A DNA stretch of 58,574 nucleotides, taken from positions 49,484-108,057 of the forward strand of contig DKZK01000027.1 in assembly GCA_002493625.1 (NCBI GenBank), given 5' to 3'. Made by a program: the position numbers and the translations under genes. Source of the stretch: Lachnospiraceae bacterium UBA7076. GTDB taxonomy: Bacteria; Bacillota; Clostridia; Lachnospirales; Lachnospiraceae. This document shows, piece after piece, positions 8,797 to 18,295 of the stretch. The notes under the pieces were generated by a model. That model made no database searches, was not told where the DNA came from, and saw only the letters and a program-made list of their open reading frames with translations. Position 1 is the stretch's first letter. Every line of letters begins with the position of its first letter.

Positions 8797-8829
8797 AAAC
8801 GACATTTTTTTGCGTTTTTTGTCGTGTTT
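8797..8829. promoter_or_regulatory. Inverted repeat upstream of the cassette promoter
   Basis: AAACGACA (8797-8804) and TGTCGTGTTT (8820-8829) form a dyad centred about 30 bases upstream of the -35 element, with a run of T between. The position suits an activator site. No regulator gene lies in the cassette. Confidence 0.35.
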
Positions 8830-8892
8830 TTAAAACAAATCGGCTTTGCCACTATAGTTCGGATCTTAGCAGGATTCTTCAGAGTCCTTCCT

Positions 8893-8957
8893 GTGAGGCT
8901 GTCGCAAAAATAAAAAAAGACCGCTTGACAAATTATAATTTATCAAGCGATCAGTCT
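8893..8957 (-). terminator. Intrinsic terminator of rpoBC, next to a half palindrome
   Basis: On the minus strand CGCTTGAT, a self-complementary AAATTATAATTT, then GTCAAGCG form a continuous stem (one U-G pair), followed by GTCTTTTTTTATTTTT. It begins about 40 bases after the rpoC stop. Just beyond it, GAGGCTGTCGC at 8895-8905 looks like one surviving arm of the GGGGCTGTC palindrome family seen elsewhere in the window. The rest of the 320-base gap holds the cassette promoter. Confidence 0.8.
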
Positions 8958-8996
8958 ATTTTATATTTTTCAGCTTTGATATTTTTCTAGTATGCT

Positions 8997-11900
8997 TTAT
9001 GCATTTTCAGCATCCTCGCCTGTAGCAGCCGTTTCCACAACGCCTGCTTCAACCTCCTCTGCCCCGGCTGCTTCATCAGCCATATCGTCAGCACCCTCGG
9101 TATCTACATCAAGCAGAACATCGCTATCCTGTTCTTCCTCCGAAGCTTCCTCCATCTTTTCCGAATCAAGCTGTACGGAGCGATAACGCTTCATACCGGT
9201 ACCTGCAGGTATAAGCTTACCGATGATAACATTTTCCTTAAGTCCGATAAGTGGGTCAACCTTACCCTTAATGGCAGCCTCCGTAAGAACCTTTGTAGTC
9301 TCCTGGAAGGATGCGGCTGAAAGGAATGAGCTGGTTGCAAGGGATGCCTTTGTTATTCCAAGCATAACCTGCGTGCCCTCAGCAGGTGCCTTGCCCTCCT
9401 CAACAAGCATCTCATTAATTTCCTCAAAGTCGAGCGCATCCACAAGTGTTCCCGGAAGATAATCCGTATCTCCGCTGCTCTCAATTCTTATCTTCTTAAG
9501 CATCTGACGGACAATAACCTCTACGTGCTTATCATTAATCTCAACACCCTGAAGGCGGTAAACTCTCTGTACCTCTCTGAGCATATAATCCTGCACTGCG
9601 CGGACACCCTTTATCTTAAGGATATCGTGTGGATTTACGGAACCCTCGGTAAGCTCATCACCCGCCTCAAGAATCTGTCCGTCCTGTACCTTTATTCTGG
9701 AGCCATACGGTATCAGATAAGCCTTTGAATCTCCGGTTTCGTTGTTGGTAATAACAACCTCGCGCTTCTTCTTTGTCTCTCTTATCTGTACCTCACCGCC
9801 AAACTCAGCAATAATAGCAAGTCCCTTTGGCTTTCTCGCCTCGAAAAGCTCCTCCACTCTAGGAAGACCCTGTGTAATATCATCGCCGGCAACACCACCG
9901 GTATGGAAGGTACGCATGGTAAGCTGTGTACCAGGCTCACCGATAGACTGGGCAGCAATAATGCCTACCGTCTCACCTACCTGAACCGCCTGTCCGGTTG
10001 CCATGTTGGCGCCATAACATTTTGAACATACACCAAGGTGTGACTTACATGTAAGAATTGTTCTTATTTTAAGCTTTGCATCGCGTCTTGGCTTGGATGA
10101 ACCCTCCTCACGGAAAGGCACACCATTTTCATCAACACCGTTTTTGATTATATTTTCAGCGCGCTTCGGCGTAATCATATGATTTTTCTTAACAATCATG
10201 TTGCCCTTTGCATCAAATATACTGTCGGCAGCATAGCGTCCCGTAATTCTTTCCTGGAAGCTCTCTATAACCTCATTGCCCTCCATGAATGCCTCTACAT
10301 ACATTCCCGGCTTCTCATCCATATCCTCACAACAGTCAACCTCACGTATAATAAGCTCCTGTGATACGTCAACAAGACGACGTGTTAAATATCCTGAGTC
10401 CGCTGTACGAAGCGCCGTATCGGAAAGTCCCTTTCGGGCTCCGTGTGCAGAAATGAAATACTCCAATACGTCCAGACCCTCACGGAAGTTTGACTTGATA
10501 GGAAGCTCGATTGTACGTCCTGTTGTATCAGCCATAAGTCCACGCATACCTGCAAGCTGTTTTATCTGCTGGTCAGAACCACGGGCTCCTGAGTCAGCCA
10601 TCATATAAATGTTATTATATTTGTCAAGTCCGTCAAGAAGCGCCTTTGTAAGCTTCTTGTCGGCGTCCTCCCAAACTCTTACTACTGCCTGATATCTTTC
10701 CTCATCAGTAAGATTACCACGGCTGAAATGCTTGTTTATTGTATCAACAACCTTCTGGGCGTCCTCAAGTATATCCTTCTTTGCAGCAGGCACGGTCATA
10801 TCGGAAATGGAAACCGTAATTGCTCCCCGTGTGGAATACTTATAGCCCATTGCCTTAATGTCATCCAGAACCTCGGCTGTCTTGATTGCGCCGTGGGTAT
10901 TTATACACTTATCAAGTATCTGCTTTAAGCCCTTCTTTCCAACATGGAAATTTATTTCAGGCTCAAGCATATCCTCCTCAGACTCTCTGTCAACAAAGCC
11001 TAAATCCTGAGGAATAATCTCATTAAATATAAGCCTTCCAAGGGTAGAATCTATCATTTTGGTAACTGTCTTGCCATCGGCATTCACGACAGACTTTTTA
11101 ACTAAAATTCTCTGATGAAGCGTTATCTCTCCATTTTCATATGCAAGCATTGCAAGATTTGTACTTCCAAATCTAGGCTTCATGAAATCTCTTGCATAGC
11201 TTATTATTTCCTTGTAGAAGACCTCCTTTTTATCCTTGGACATCTTTGCAATAACTTTTACCTTAACCACGTCAGAAAGCTCAAGCTTTCCTTTCTCGCA
11301 GTCCTTGGCTATATCCTCAAGGTTTGCAGCCTCATCCTCCTTAAGATACTCCTTTGCTATTTTAGCCGAAGCAGCCTCCTCCGGTGAAAACTCTGCATAC
11401 TTCTCCATTGTAAGGTAGTAGATTCCAAGTACCATATCCTGTGAAGGAACGGCAACAGGTCCTCCGTCCGAAGGCTTCAAAAGATTGTTTGGTGACAGCA
11501 AAAGGAATCTGCACTCTGCCTGCGCCTCAACAGAAAGAGGAAGATGCACTGCCATCTGGTCACCGTCAAAATCCGCATTAAATGCGGTACATACAAGCGG
11601 ATGAAGCTTTATAGCCTTACCCTCTACAAGTATCGGCTCAAATGCCTGAATACCAAGCCTGTGAAGCGTAGGGGCACGGTTCAGCATAACCGGATGCTCC
11701 TTTATTACCTGCTCAAGCACATCCCAGACCTCAGCCTCAAGCTTTTCAACCATTTTCTTAGCTGCTTTTATATTGTTAGCCTTTCCCTGGGCAGTAAGCT
11801 CCTTCATAACAAATGGCTTAAACAGCTCGATTGCCATTTCCTTAGGAAGACCGCACTGATATATCTTAAGCTCAGGACCCACAACGATAACCGAACGTCC

Positions 11901-12950
11901 GGAATAATCAACACGCTTACCGAGAAGATTCTGACGGAAACGTCCCTGCTTACCCTTAAGCATATCGGAAAGTGATTTCAGCGCTCTGTTACCAGGTCCT
12001 GTTACCGCACGTCCCCTTCTTCCGTTATCAATTAGAGCGTCAACAGCCTCCTGAAGCATTCTCTTTTCGTTTCTTACAATAATGTCGGGCGCTCCAAGCT
12101 CCAGAAGTCTCTTAAGGCGGTTGTTACGATTTATGATTCTCCTATATAAATCATTCAGGTCTGACGTTGCAAATCTGCCTCCGTCAAGCTGTACCATAGG
12201 TCTTATATCCGGAGGTATGACAGGAATGACATCCATTATCATCCACTCGGGCTTGTTATTTGAATTTCTGAACGCTTCAACAACCTCAAGTCTCTTTATT
12301 ATTCTTGCACGCTTCTGACCGGATGCATCCGTAAGCTCCTCCCTTAATTCCTTTGCTTCCTTCTCAAGGTCAATAGCCTGAAGAAGCTCCTTCACGGACT
12401 CAGCACCCATGCCTACACGGAACTTGCCGGAGCCGAATTCTTCTTCTGCCTTGCGGTACTCCTGCTCATTTAATATTGCCTTGTACTCAAGGGTAGTTTC
12501 ACCAGGATCAAGCACAATGTATGACGCAAAATAAAGCACCTTTTCAAGTAATCTCGGCGATATGTCAAGTATAAGTCCCATACGGCTCGGAATGCCCTTG
12601 AAGTACCATATATGTGACACGGGAGCAGCAAGCTCAATATGACCCATACGCTCACGTCTTACGCTGGCTTTGGTTACCTCAACACCACACCTGTCACAGA
12701 CAACGCCCTTAAAACGTATTTTCTTATATTTTCCGCAATGACACTCCCAATCCTTGCTTGGTCCGAAAATTCTTTCACAGAATAATCCGTCCTTCTCCGG
12801 CTTAAGAGTTCTGTAATTTATTGTCTCAGGCTTCTTAACTTCGCCTCTTGACCACTCTCTAATCTTTTCAGGAGATGCGAGTCCGATTTTGATGGTATCA
12901 AAATTCATAGGCTGCTCTTGAACTGCTGTTTCATTGTTTGTAGCTGACAT
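8997..12950 (-). CDS. rpoC: DNA-directed RNA polymerase subunit beta'
   Basis: Largest core RNA polymerase subunit, 1,317 residues. The N-terminal zinc ribbon shows CHCGKYKKIRFKGVVCDRCG (near 70-90), the Mg-binding active site NADFDGDQMAVHL near 455-465, and the second zinc site CKSHLGVCSKCYG near 965. The family in Firmicutes is usually near 1,200 residues; the extra length includes a C-terminal tail of about 50 residues that is almost all Glu, Asp and Ala. It starts 18 bases after the rpoB stop and ends before an intrinsic terminator. Confidence 0.98.
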   Translation of the reverse strand: MSATNNETAVQEQPMNFDTIKIGLASPEKIREWSRGEVKKPETINYRTLKPEKDGLFCERIFGPSKDWECHCGKYKKIRFKGVVCDRCGVEVTKASVRRERMGHIELAAPVSHIWYFKGIPSRMGLILDISPRLLEKVLYFASYIVLDPGETTLEYKAILNEQEYRKAEEEFGSGKFRVGMGAESVKELLQAIDLEKEAKELREELTDASGQKRARIIKRLEVVEAFRNSNNKPEWMIMDVIPVIPPDIRPMVQLDGGRFATSDLNDLYRRIINRNNRLKRLLELGAPDIIVRNEKRMLQEAVDALIDNGRRGRAVTGPGNRALKSLSDMLKGKQGRFRQNLLGKRVDYSGRSVIVVGPELKIYQCGLPKEMAIELFKPFVMKELTAQGKANNIKAAKKMVEKLEAEVWDVLEQVIKEHPVMLNRAPTLHRLGIQAFEPILVEGKAIKLHPLVCTAFNADFDGDQMAVHLPLSVEAQAECRFLLLSPNNLLKPSDGGPVAVPSQDMVLGIYYLTMEKYAEFSPEEAASAKIAKEYLKEDEAANLEDIAKDCEKGKLELSDVVKVKVIAKMSKDKKEVFYKEIISYARDFMKPRFGSTNLAMLAYENGEITLHQRILVKKSVVNADGKTVTKMIDSTLGRLIFNEIIPQDLGFVDRESEEDMLEPEINFHVGKKGLKQILDKCINTHGAIKTAEVLDDIKAMGYKYSTRGAITVSISDMTVPAAKKDILEDAQKVVDTINKHFSRGNLTDEERYQAVVRVWEDADKKLTKALLDGLDKYNNIYMMADSGARGSDQQIKQLAGMRGLMADTTGRTIELPIKSNFREGLDVLEYFISAHGARKGLSDTALRTADSGYLTRRLVDVSQELIIREVDCCEDMDEKPGMYVEAFMEGNEVIESFQERITGRYAADSIFDAKGNMIVKKNHMITPKRAENIIKNGVDENGVPFREEGSSKPRRDAKLKIRTILTCKSHLGVCSKCYGANMATGQAVQVGETVGIIAAQSIGEPGTQLTMRTFHTGGVAGDDITQGLPRVEELFEARKPKGLAIIAEFGGEVQIRETKKKREVVITNNETGDSKAYLIPYGSRIKVQDGQILEAGDELTEGSVNPHDILKIKGVRAVQDYMLREVQRVYRLQGVEINDKHVEVIVRQMLKKIRIESSGDTDYLPGTLVDALDFEEINEMLVEEGKAPAEGTQVMLGITKASLATSSFLSAASFQETTKVLTEAAIKGKVDPLIGLKENVIIGKLIPAGTGMKRYRSVQLDSEKMEEASEEEQDSDVLLDVDTEGADDMADEAAGAEEVEAGVVETAATGEDAENA

Positions 12951-12968
12951 CTTACAAATCTCCTTTCA

Positions 12969-15900
12969 TTAATATTCATCCACATCATCATATGCATCAT
13001 CAATCAATGCATAATCATTATCTGACAGAGATGTAAGCTCGTCATTTTCGTCAACACCGCTGTAGCCCTGAGCCTCTAAATCCTCATTTACATCCGCATT
13101 GTCGCCTTCGATTACAGCCTTTACGCTTTCATCACCGTAATCAAGAGTCTCCGTAAGCTCAACCTCAGTCTGGTCATCCTTGAGTACCCTTACATCAAGA
13201 CCAAGGGACTGGAATTCCTTAAGAAGTACCTTGAAGGATTCCGGTATGCCAGGCTCAGGAATATTATCACCCTTGATAATAGCCTCGTAGGTCTTAACAC
13301 GTCCCACAACGTCGTCCGACTTAACCGTAAGAATTTCCTGAAGGGTATAGGAAGCTCCATATGCCTCAAGAGCCCAAACCTCCATCTCACCAAATCTCTG
13401 TCCGCCAAACTGCGCCTTACCACCGAGAGGCTGCTGGGTTACAAGTGAGTATGGGCCTGTTGAACGCGCATGAATCTTATCATCAACAAGGTGATGAAGC
13501 TTAAGGTAATGCATGAAGCCGATTGTAACCGGTGAGTCAAATTCCTCTCCCGTTCTTCCGTCACGAAGCCTTACCTTACCTGTCCTGTTTATTGGAACAC
13601 CCCTCCATTCCTCTCTGTGATCCCTGTTCTCATACAGATAATCCATAACATCCTTATCAATAATGTCGTTATATTTTTCGTGGAAGGTTTCCCAATCCTC
13701 ATTTACATAATCGTTTGCCATCTCAAGGGCATCCATAATATCATACTCGTCAGCTCCGTCAAATACAGGAGTGGAAATATTAAAGCCAAGCGCCTTTGCG
13801 GCAAGTCCTAAATGAACCTCCAATACCTGACCGATATTCATACGTGACGGAACGCCCAATGGGTTAAGCACGATATCAAGCGGCCTTCCGTTTGGAAGGA
13901 ACGGCATATCCTCCACAGGAAGAATACGTGAGATAACACCCTTGTTACCGTGACGTCCTGCCATCTTGTCACCCACGGAAATTTTTCTCTTTTGCGCAAT
14001 ATATACTCTGACGGTTTTGTTTACTCCCGGCGGAAGCTCATCACCGTTCTCTCTTGTAAATACCTTCGTATCCATAATTACGCCAAATGCGCCGTGAGGA
14101 ACACGAAGCGACGTATCTCTTACCTCTCTTGCCTTTTCACCAAATATGGCACGGAGAAGCCTTTCCTCAGCGGTAAGCTCCGTCTCACCCTTTGGAGTAA
14201 CCTTGCCCACAAGGATGTCTCCGGCACGCACCTCAGCACCGATTCTTATGATACCGTTTTCATCAAGATCCTTAAGAGCCTCAGGAGCAAGACCTGCAAG
14301 GTCTCTTGTAATTTCCTCCTGTCCAAGCTTTGTGTCTCTTGCTTCAACCTCATACTCCTCAATATGCACAGAAGTATAAACATCCTCCTGAACAAGTCTC
14401 TCTGAAAGGAGAACAGCATCCTCGTAGTTGTATCCCTCCCATGTCATAAAGCCGATAAGAGGATTCTTTCCAAGCGCAATCTCTCCTCCTGCAGTGGAAG
14501 CACCGTCTGCTATAACCATTCCTGCCGTTACCTTATCGCCTCTCTTTACGATAGGTCTCTGGTTCATACAGTTACCCTGATTGCTTCTGTCAAATTTTAT
14601 GATATGGTACTCATCCTTCGTACCGTCTGCACATTTAACAACGATTTTCTCGCTTGATGATATTTCAACCACACCGTCATGCTTTGCGACTATACATACG
14701 CCTGAATCAACTGCAGCCTTTGCCTCCATACCGGTTCCTACTACAGGAGCTTCCGTTTTTAGGAGCGGCACTGCCTGACGCTGCATGTTAGAGCCCATAA
14801 GGGCACGGTTCGCATCATCATTCTCCAGGAACGGTATCATTGACGTTGCAACTGAGAACACCATCTTAGGAGAAACGTCCATCAAATCAACATTTGACTT
14901 GGCAAACTCCGATGTCTCATCCTTGAAACGTCCCGAAACATTATTTTTTACAAAATGGCCCTCATCATCAAGAGGCTCATTTGCCTGTGCAACTACAAAG
15001 TTATCCTCCTCGTCAGCGGTAAGATAAATAACATCGTCCGTTACGATAGGATTGGACGGGTCTGACTTGTCCAGCTTTCTGTATGGAGCTTCAACAAATC
15101 CGTATTCATTTATTCTTGCATAGGTTGCAAGTGAATTTATAAGTCCGATGTTAGGACCTTCCGGCGTCTCTATCGGGCACATTCTTCCGTAGTGCGTGTA
15201 ATGTACGTCCCTGACCTCGAAACCTGCACGATCTCTGGAAAGACCGCCCGGACCAAGGGCTGAAAGACGTCTCTTATGCGTAAGCTCTGAAAGAGGATTA
15301 TTCTGATCCATAAACTGTGAAAGCTGGGAGCTTCCGAAGAACTCCTTAACCGCTGCTGTTACCGGCTTAATATTGATAAGTGACTGCGGTGTAATACTGT
15401 CTATATCCTGAGTTGTCATTCTTTCCCTGACAACTCTCTCAAGTCTTGATAAACCTATTCTGTACTGATTTTGAAGAAGCTCGCCAACCGCTCTGATACG
15501 TCTGTTTCCCAAATGGTCAATATCATCAGAGTTGCCCACACCGTACTCCAGATGCATATTATAGTTAATGGAGGCAAGTATATCCTCCTTGGTAATATGC
15601 TTTGGCACAAGCTCGCTTACAGACGCCTCGATTGCCCGCTTCAGTTCTTCCTCATCATCATATTCCTCAAGAAGCTTCTCCAATACAGGATAGTAAACAT
15701 CCTCTGTAATTCCTGCCTCTCTTGGATTAAATCCGACATACTCTGACAAATCAACAACCATGTTGGATAAAACCTTAACATTTTTCTCCTCTGTCTGAAC
15801 CCATACAAAAGGAACGGCTGCATCCTGAATAGCCTTAGCGTCCTCCCTGCTAAGCGTTACACCCGCTTTAAATAATATCTCTCCGGTGCTCGGATCAATT

Positions 15901-16793
15901 ACGTCCTCCGCAAGAACATAATTTGCAATTCTGTTTCTGAATGCAAGCTTCTTATTGAACTTATATCTTCCTACCTTGGCAAGATCATATCTTCTCGCAT
16001 CAAAAAACATGCTGTTGATAAGGCTTTCCGCATTTTCAACAACCTCCGGCTCTCCCGGTCTAATTTTCTTGTAAAGCTCAAGAATGCCCCCCTCGTAATT
16101 TGTGGAAGGATCCTTCTCCAGACTTGCCATAATCTTAGGCTCATCCCCAAACAGGTCAATAATCTCCTGATTGGTGCCGATACCTAAAGCTCTTATAAGA
16201 ACCGTAATAGGTACCTTTCTCGTTCTGTCTACACGAACATAGAATACGTCATTTGAATCTGTCTCATACTCAAGCCATGCGCCACGGTTCGGTATAACCG
16301 TTGATGAATAAAGCGTCTTACCGATTTTATCGTGGCTTATGGCATAATATATACCAGGTGAACGTACAAGCTGACTGACGATAACTCTCTCAGCGCCATT
16401 TATTACAAATGTACCTGTAGCAGTCATGAGCGGTAAATCACCCATGAAGATGTCGTGCTGCGCAATCTCGCCCGTCTCATTATTACGAAGATGAACATTT
16501 ACCTTAAGAGGCGCTGCATATGTAGCATCTCTCTCCTTACATTCTTCAATGGAATACTTAATATCATCCTCACAGAGCTGGAAATCAACAAATTCCAGAC
16601 TCAACTGTCCGGTGTAATCAGTTACCGGAGAAATGTCCCTGAAAACCTCCTTCAGGCCCTCGTCCAAAAACCATCTGTATGAGTTTTTCTGCACTTCTAT
16701 AAGATTTGGCATATCCAAAACTTCTTTTTCAGTTGAAAAACTCATTCGCATTCCCCTACCCGATTTCACAGGACGCATTCTGTTCTTTTTCAT
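12969..16793 (-). CDS. rpoB: DNA-directed RNA polymerase subunit beta
   Basis: Core RNA polymerase subunit with part of the active centre. I choose the ATG at 16793 (MKKNRMRPVKSG...) because AGAGGTGA lies 8 bases upstream; an in-frame GTG at 16805 has no ribosome-binding site. The product is 1,274 residues. The rifampicin region is wild type in appearance: SSQLSQFMDQNNPL, then THKRRLSALGPGG. The C terminus, past the usual end of the beta subunit, is an acidic Asp/Glu-rich tail of about 70 residues, echoing the tail of RpoC. It has its own promoter upstream. Confidence 0.98.
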   Translation of the reverse strand: MKKNRMRPVKSGRGMRMSFSTEKEVLDMPNLIEVQKNSYRWFLDEGLKEVFRDISPVTDYTGQLSLEFVDFQLCEDDIKYSIEECKERDATYAAPLKVNVHLRNNETGEIAQHDIFMGDLPLMTATGTFVINGAERVIVSQLVRSPGIYYAISHDKIGKTLYSSTVIPNRGAWLEYETDSNDVFYVRVDRTRKVPITVLIRALGIGTNQEIIDLFGDEPKIMASLEKDPSTNYEGGILELYKKIRPGEPEVVENAESLINSMFFDARRYDLAKVGRYKFNKKLAFRNRIANYVLAEDVIDPSTGEILFKAGVTLSREDAKAIQDAAVPFVWVQTEEKNVKVLSNMVVDLSEYVGFNPREAGITEDVYYPVLEKLLEEYDDEEELKRAIEASVSELVPKHITKEDILASINYNMHLEYGVGNSDDIDHLGNRRIRAVGELLQNQYRIGLSRLERVVRERMTTQDIDSITPQSLINIKPVTAAVKEFFGSSQLSQFMDQNNPLSELTHKRRLSALGPGGLSRDRAGFEVRDVHYTHYGRMCPIETPEGPNIGLINSLATYARINEYGFVEAPYRKLDKSDPSNPIVTDDVIYLTADEEDNFVVAQANEPLDDEGHFVKNNVSGRFKDETSEFAKSNVDLMDVSPKMVFSVATSMIPFLENDDANRALMGSNMQRQAVPLLKTEAPVVGTGMEAKAAVDSGVCIVAKHDGVVEISSSEKIVVKCADGTKDEYHIIKFDRSNQGNCMNQRPIVKRGDKVTAGMVIADGASTAGGEIALGKNPLIGFMTWEGYNYEDAVLLSERLVQEDVYTSVHIEEYEVEARDTKLGQEEITRDLAGLAPEALKDLDENGIIRIGAEVRAGDILVGKVTPKGETELTAEERLLRAIFGEKAREVRDTSLRVPHGAFGVIMDTKVFTRENGDELPPGVNKTVRVYIAQKRKISVGDKMAGRHGNKGVISRILPVEDMPFLPNGRPLDIVLNPLGVPSRMNIGQVLEVHLGLAAKALGFNISTPVFDGADEYDIMDALEMANDYVNEDWETFHEKYNDIIDKDVMDYLYENRDHREEWRGVPINRTGKVRLRDGRTGEEFDSPVTIGFMHYLKLHHLVDDKIHARSTGPYSLVTQQPLGGKAQFGGQRFGEMEVWALEAYGASYTLQEILTVKSDDVVGRVKTYEAIIKGDNIPEPGIPESFKVLLKEFQSLGLDVRVLKDDQTEVELTETLDYGDESVKAVIEGDNADVNEDLEAQGYSGVDENDELTSLSDNDYALIDDAYDDVDEY

Positions 16794-16902
16794 CGACGCA
16801 TTCACCTCTTGAACTTATTTATTTTTTGCTTATTAGGAAAGCACCGCTTCCCAATCTATACTAAAATTATGGCATACCTAGCCACAATAATGACATTTTA
16901 GC

Positions 16903-16931
16903 ATTTTATCACAATAGGAAAAAAGTGTCAA
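16903..16931 (-). promoter_or_regulatory. Promoter of rpoB-rpoC
   Basis: Minus strand TTGACA (16926-16931), 17 bases, TAAAAT (16903-16908), about 110 bases before rpoB. With the palindrome at 16990-17132 between it and rplL, rpoBC looks independently transcribed rather than relying on rplJL read-through. Confidence 0.75.
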
Positions 16932-16989
16932 CAAGTAATTTGACACGAGTGAAAGAATTTTTCAAGAAATACTTTTTATGATGAAAAGA

Positions 16990-17132
16990 AAGGGGCTGTA
17001 CAATCAGTATTTGCTTCTAAGCAGCTATGCATTTTCAGCAAAGAAAAGCGAAGGCTAAGCAACGCGTTGGAGCGTTCTTTGTTTAAAATGCATAATAGAA
17101 AAGAATTAAAATCCTTATTGTGGCAGCCCCTT
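16990..17132. repeat. Palindromic element A in the rplL-rpoB gap, probable terminator
   Basis: Outer arms AAGGGGCTG (16990-16998) and CAGCCCCTT (17124-17132) enclose a nested pair TATGCATTTT (17026-17035) / AAAATGCATA (17085-17094) and CAAAGAA/TTCTTTG. On the minus strand the outer stem is followed by TTTCTTTTC, so it can act as a terminator for rplJL 27 bases after the rplL stop. It shares its tips with four other elements in the window. Confidence 0.65.
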
Positions 17133-17158
17133 GTCATGTATTATCTTATGTGGTCTGA

Positions 17159-17530
17159 TTACTTAAGAGTAACCTTTGCGCCCTCAGCCTCAAGCTTAGT
17201 CTTGATGTCCTCAGCCTCCTCCTTGGAAGCGCCCTCCTTAAGAACCTTAGGAGCGCCGTCAACAACGTCCTTAGCTTCCTTAAGTCCAAGACCTGTACAA
17301 TCACGAACAACCTTGATAACCTTAACCTTGTTAGGGCCAACCTCTGTAAGCTCAACATCAAAGGAATCCTTCTCCTCTGCTGCGCCTGCTGCATCTCCGC
17401 CTGCTGCTGCCGCAACTACAACGCCTGCTGCTGCGGATACGCCAAACTCCTCCTCGCAAGCCTTAACTAAATCATTTAACTCTAATACTGATAATCCCTT
17501 GATAACTTCAATAATTTCCTGAGTTGTCAT
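17159..17530 (-). CDS. rplL: 50S ribosomal protein L7/L12
   Basis: Stalk protein that recruits translational GTPases, 123 residues. The N-terminal dimerisation domain MTTQEIIEVIKGLSVLELND is followed by an Ala/Gly hinge (about residues 35-52) and the compact C-terminal domain with VKVIKVVRDCTGLGLKEAKD. The start follows a GGAGGAAATTTAAA site. It lies 94 bases after rplJ, with which it forms a two-gene unit; a terminator-like palindrome follows. Confidence 0.98.
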   Translation of the reverse strand: MTTQEIIEVIKGLSVLELNDLVKACEEEFGVSAAAGVVVAAAAGGDAAGAAEEKDSFDVELTEVGPNKVKVIKVVRDCTGLGLKEAKDVVDGAPKVLKEGASKEEAEDIKTKLEAEGAKVTLK

Positions 17531-17624
17531 TTTAAATTTCCTCCATTTTTCAAAATTTGCATTCTTACTATAAGAATAAGTTTCTTTTTTACTTTTTAAT
17601 TTGCTTTACGCCTGACAAAAGTCA

Positions 17625-18113
17625 TTATGCTTCCTTTGCATCTGCAATCTGCTTAATAACACGGGCAAAGTTTGCAATCGGTGACTGAATACTTCCAAGA
17701 AGCTTTGAAAGAAGCTCCTCTCTTGAAGGTATTTTTGCAATCGCCTTAATTCCTGCTTCGTCGTAATGAATGCCCTCTACAACACCTGACTTAAGCTCAA
17801 GCGCAGGGTTATCCTTAGCAAAATTGGAAGCAAGTCTTGCAGGTGCAGTTGCATCTGTCTTTGAAATAACAACTGCGGTAGGACCCTCAAGGTCATCCTT
17901 CAGGCTGTCAAACTCTGTTCCGTCAATGGCAAGCTTAATCATAGTGTTCTTGTAAACCTTGTAGATAACATCTGCTTCTCTCATTGTCTTACGGAACTGT
18001 GTATCCTGTGCGACAGTGAGACCACGGTAATCAACTAACACAACTGATTTTGCGTCCTTGATGTTCTCCTTGATTTCCTCAACTATCGGCTGTTTTAATT
18101 CTACCTTTGCCAA
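17625..18113 (-). CDS. rplJ: 50S ribosomal protein L10
   Basis: Base of the ribosomal stalk; it binds 23S rRNA and L7/L12 dimers and represses its own operon by binding the leader. I prefer the TTG at 18113 (MAKVELKQPIVEEI..., 162 residues) because AGGAGG lies 9 bases upstream and the sequence then begins as in other L10 proteins; a GTG at 18119 would add two residues but sits only 3 bases from the site. The usual upstream partners rplK and rplA are absent here, an amidase gene lying upstream instead. Confidence 0.96.
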   Translation of the reverse strand: MAKVELKQPIVEEIKENIKDAKSVVLVDYRGLTVAQDTQFRKTMREADVIYKVYKNTMIKLAIDGTEFDSLKDDLEGPTAVVISKTDATAPARLASNFAKDNPALELKSGVVEGIHYDEAGIKAIAKIPSREELLSKLLGSIQSPIANFARVIKQIADAKEA

Positions 18114-18170
18114 AATCACGCACCTCCTTATTTTATTTGGAATGTAACTGCGTAATGAATATAAGGATAT

Positions 18171-18199
18171 AAAAAACTCCCATGCCGCGCACGGGAGTT
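18171..18199 (-). terminator. Terminator hairpin inside the L10 leader
   Basis: Minus strand AACTCCCGTGC, a 3-base loop, GCATGGGAGTT followed by TTTTTAT: an 11-bp stem with a U-tract between the L10-binding part of the leader and rplJ. This is the expected attenuator of L10 leaders. Confidence 0.8.
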
Positions 18200-18288
18200 A
18201 AAATTCGTCAATCAAAGATTTACGATTCCTCCTCGGCAGGCGTTTACTGCTTATGCCATCCGGCACCTGCTGTCTACGGCAGTACATC
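18175..18288 (-). ncRNA. Ribosomal protein L10 leader
   Basis: The transcript from the promoter at 18296-18324 contains the conserved-looking L10-binding core (GACAGCAGGTGCC, then a GGCATAAGC loop, then CGCCTGCCGAGG), followed by the terminator hairpin at 18171-18199 and then rplJ. In this RNA family, excess L10 (with L7/L12) binds the core and shuts off rplJL. Boundaries are approximate. Confidence 0.8.
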
Positions 18289-18295
18289 GAAAATG

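Noticed and set aside
15230..15330. Rifampicin-resistance mutations in rpoB
   Set aside because: The codons for the classic positions read wild type (Asp in FMDQNNPL, His in THKRR, Ser in RRLSALG).
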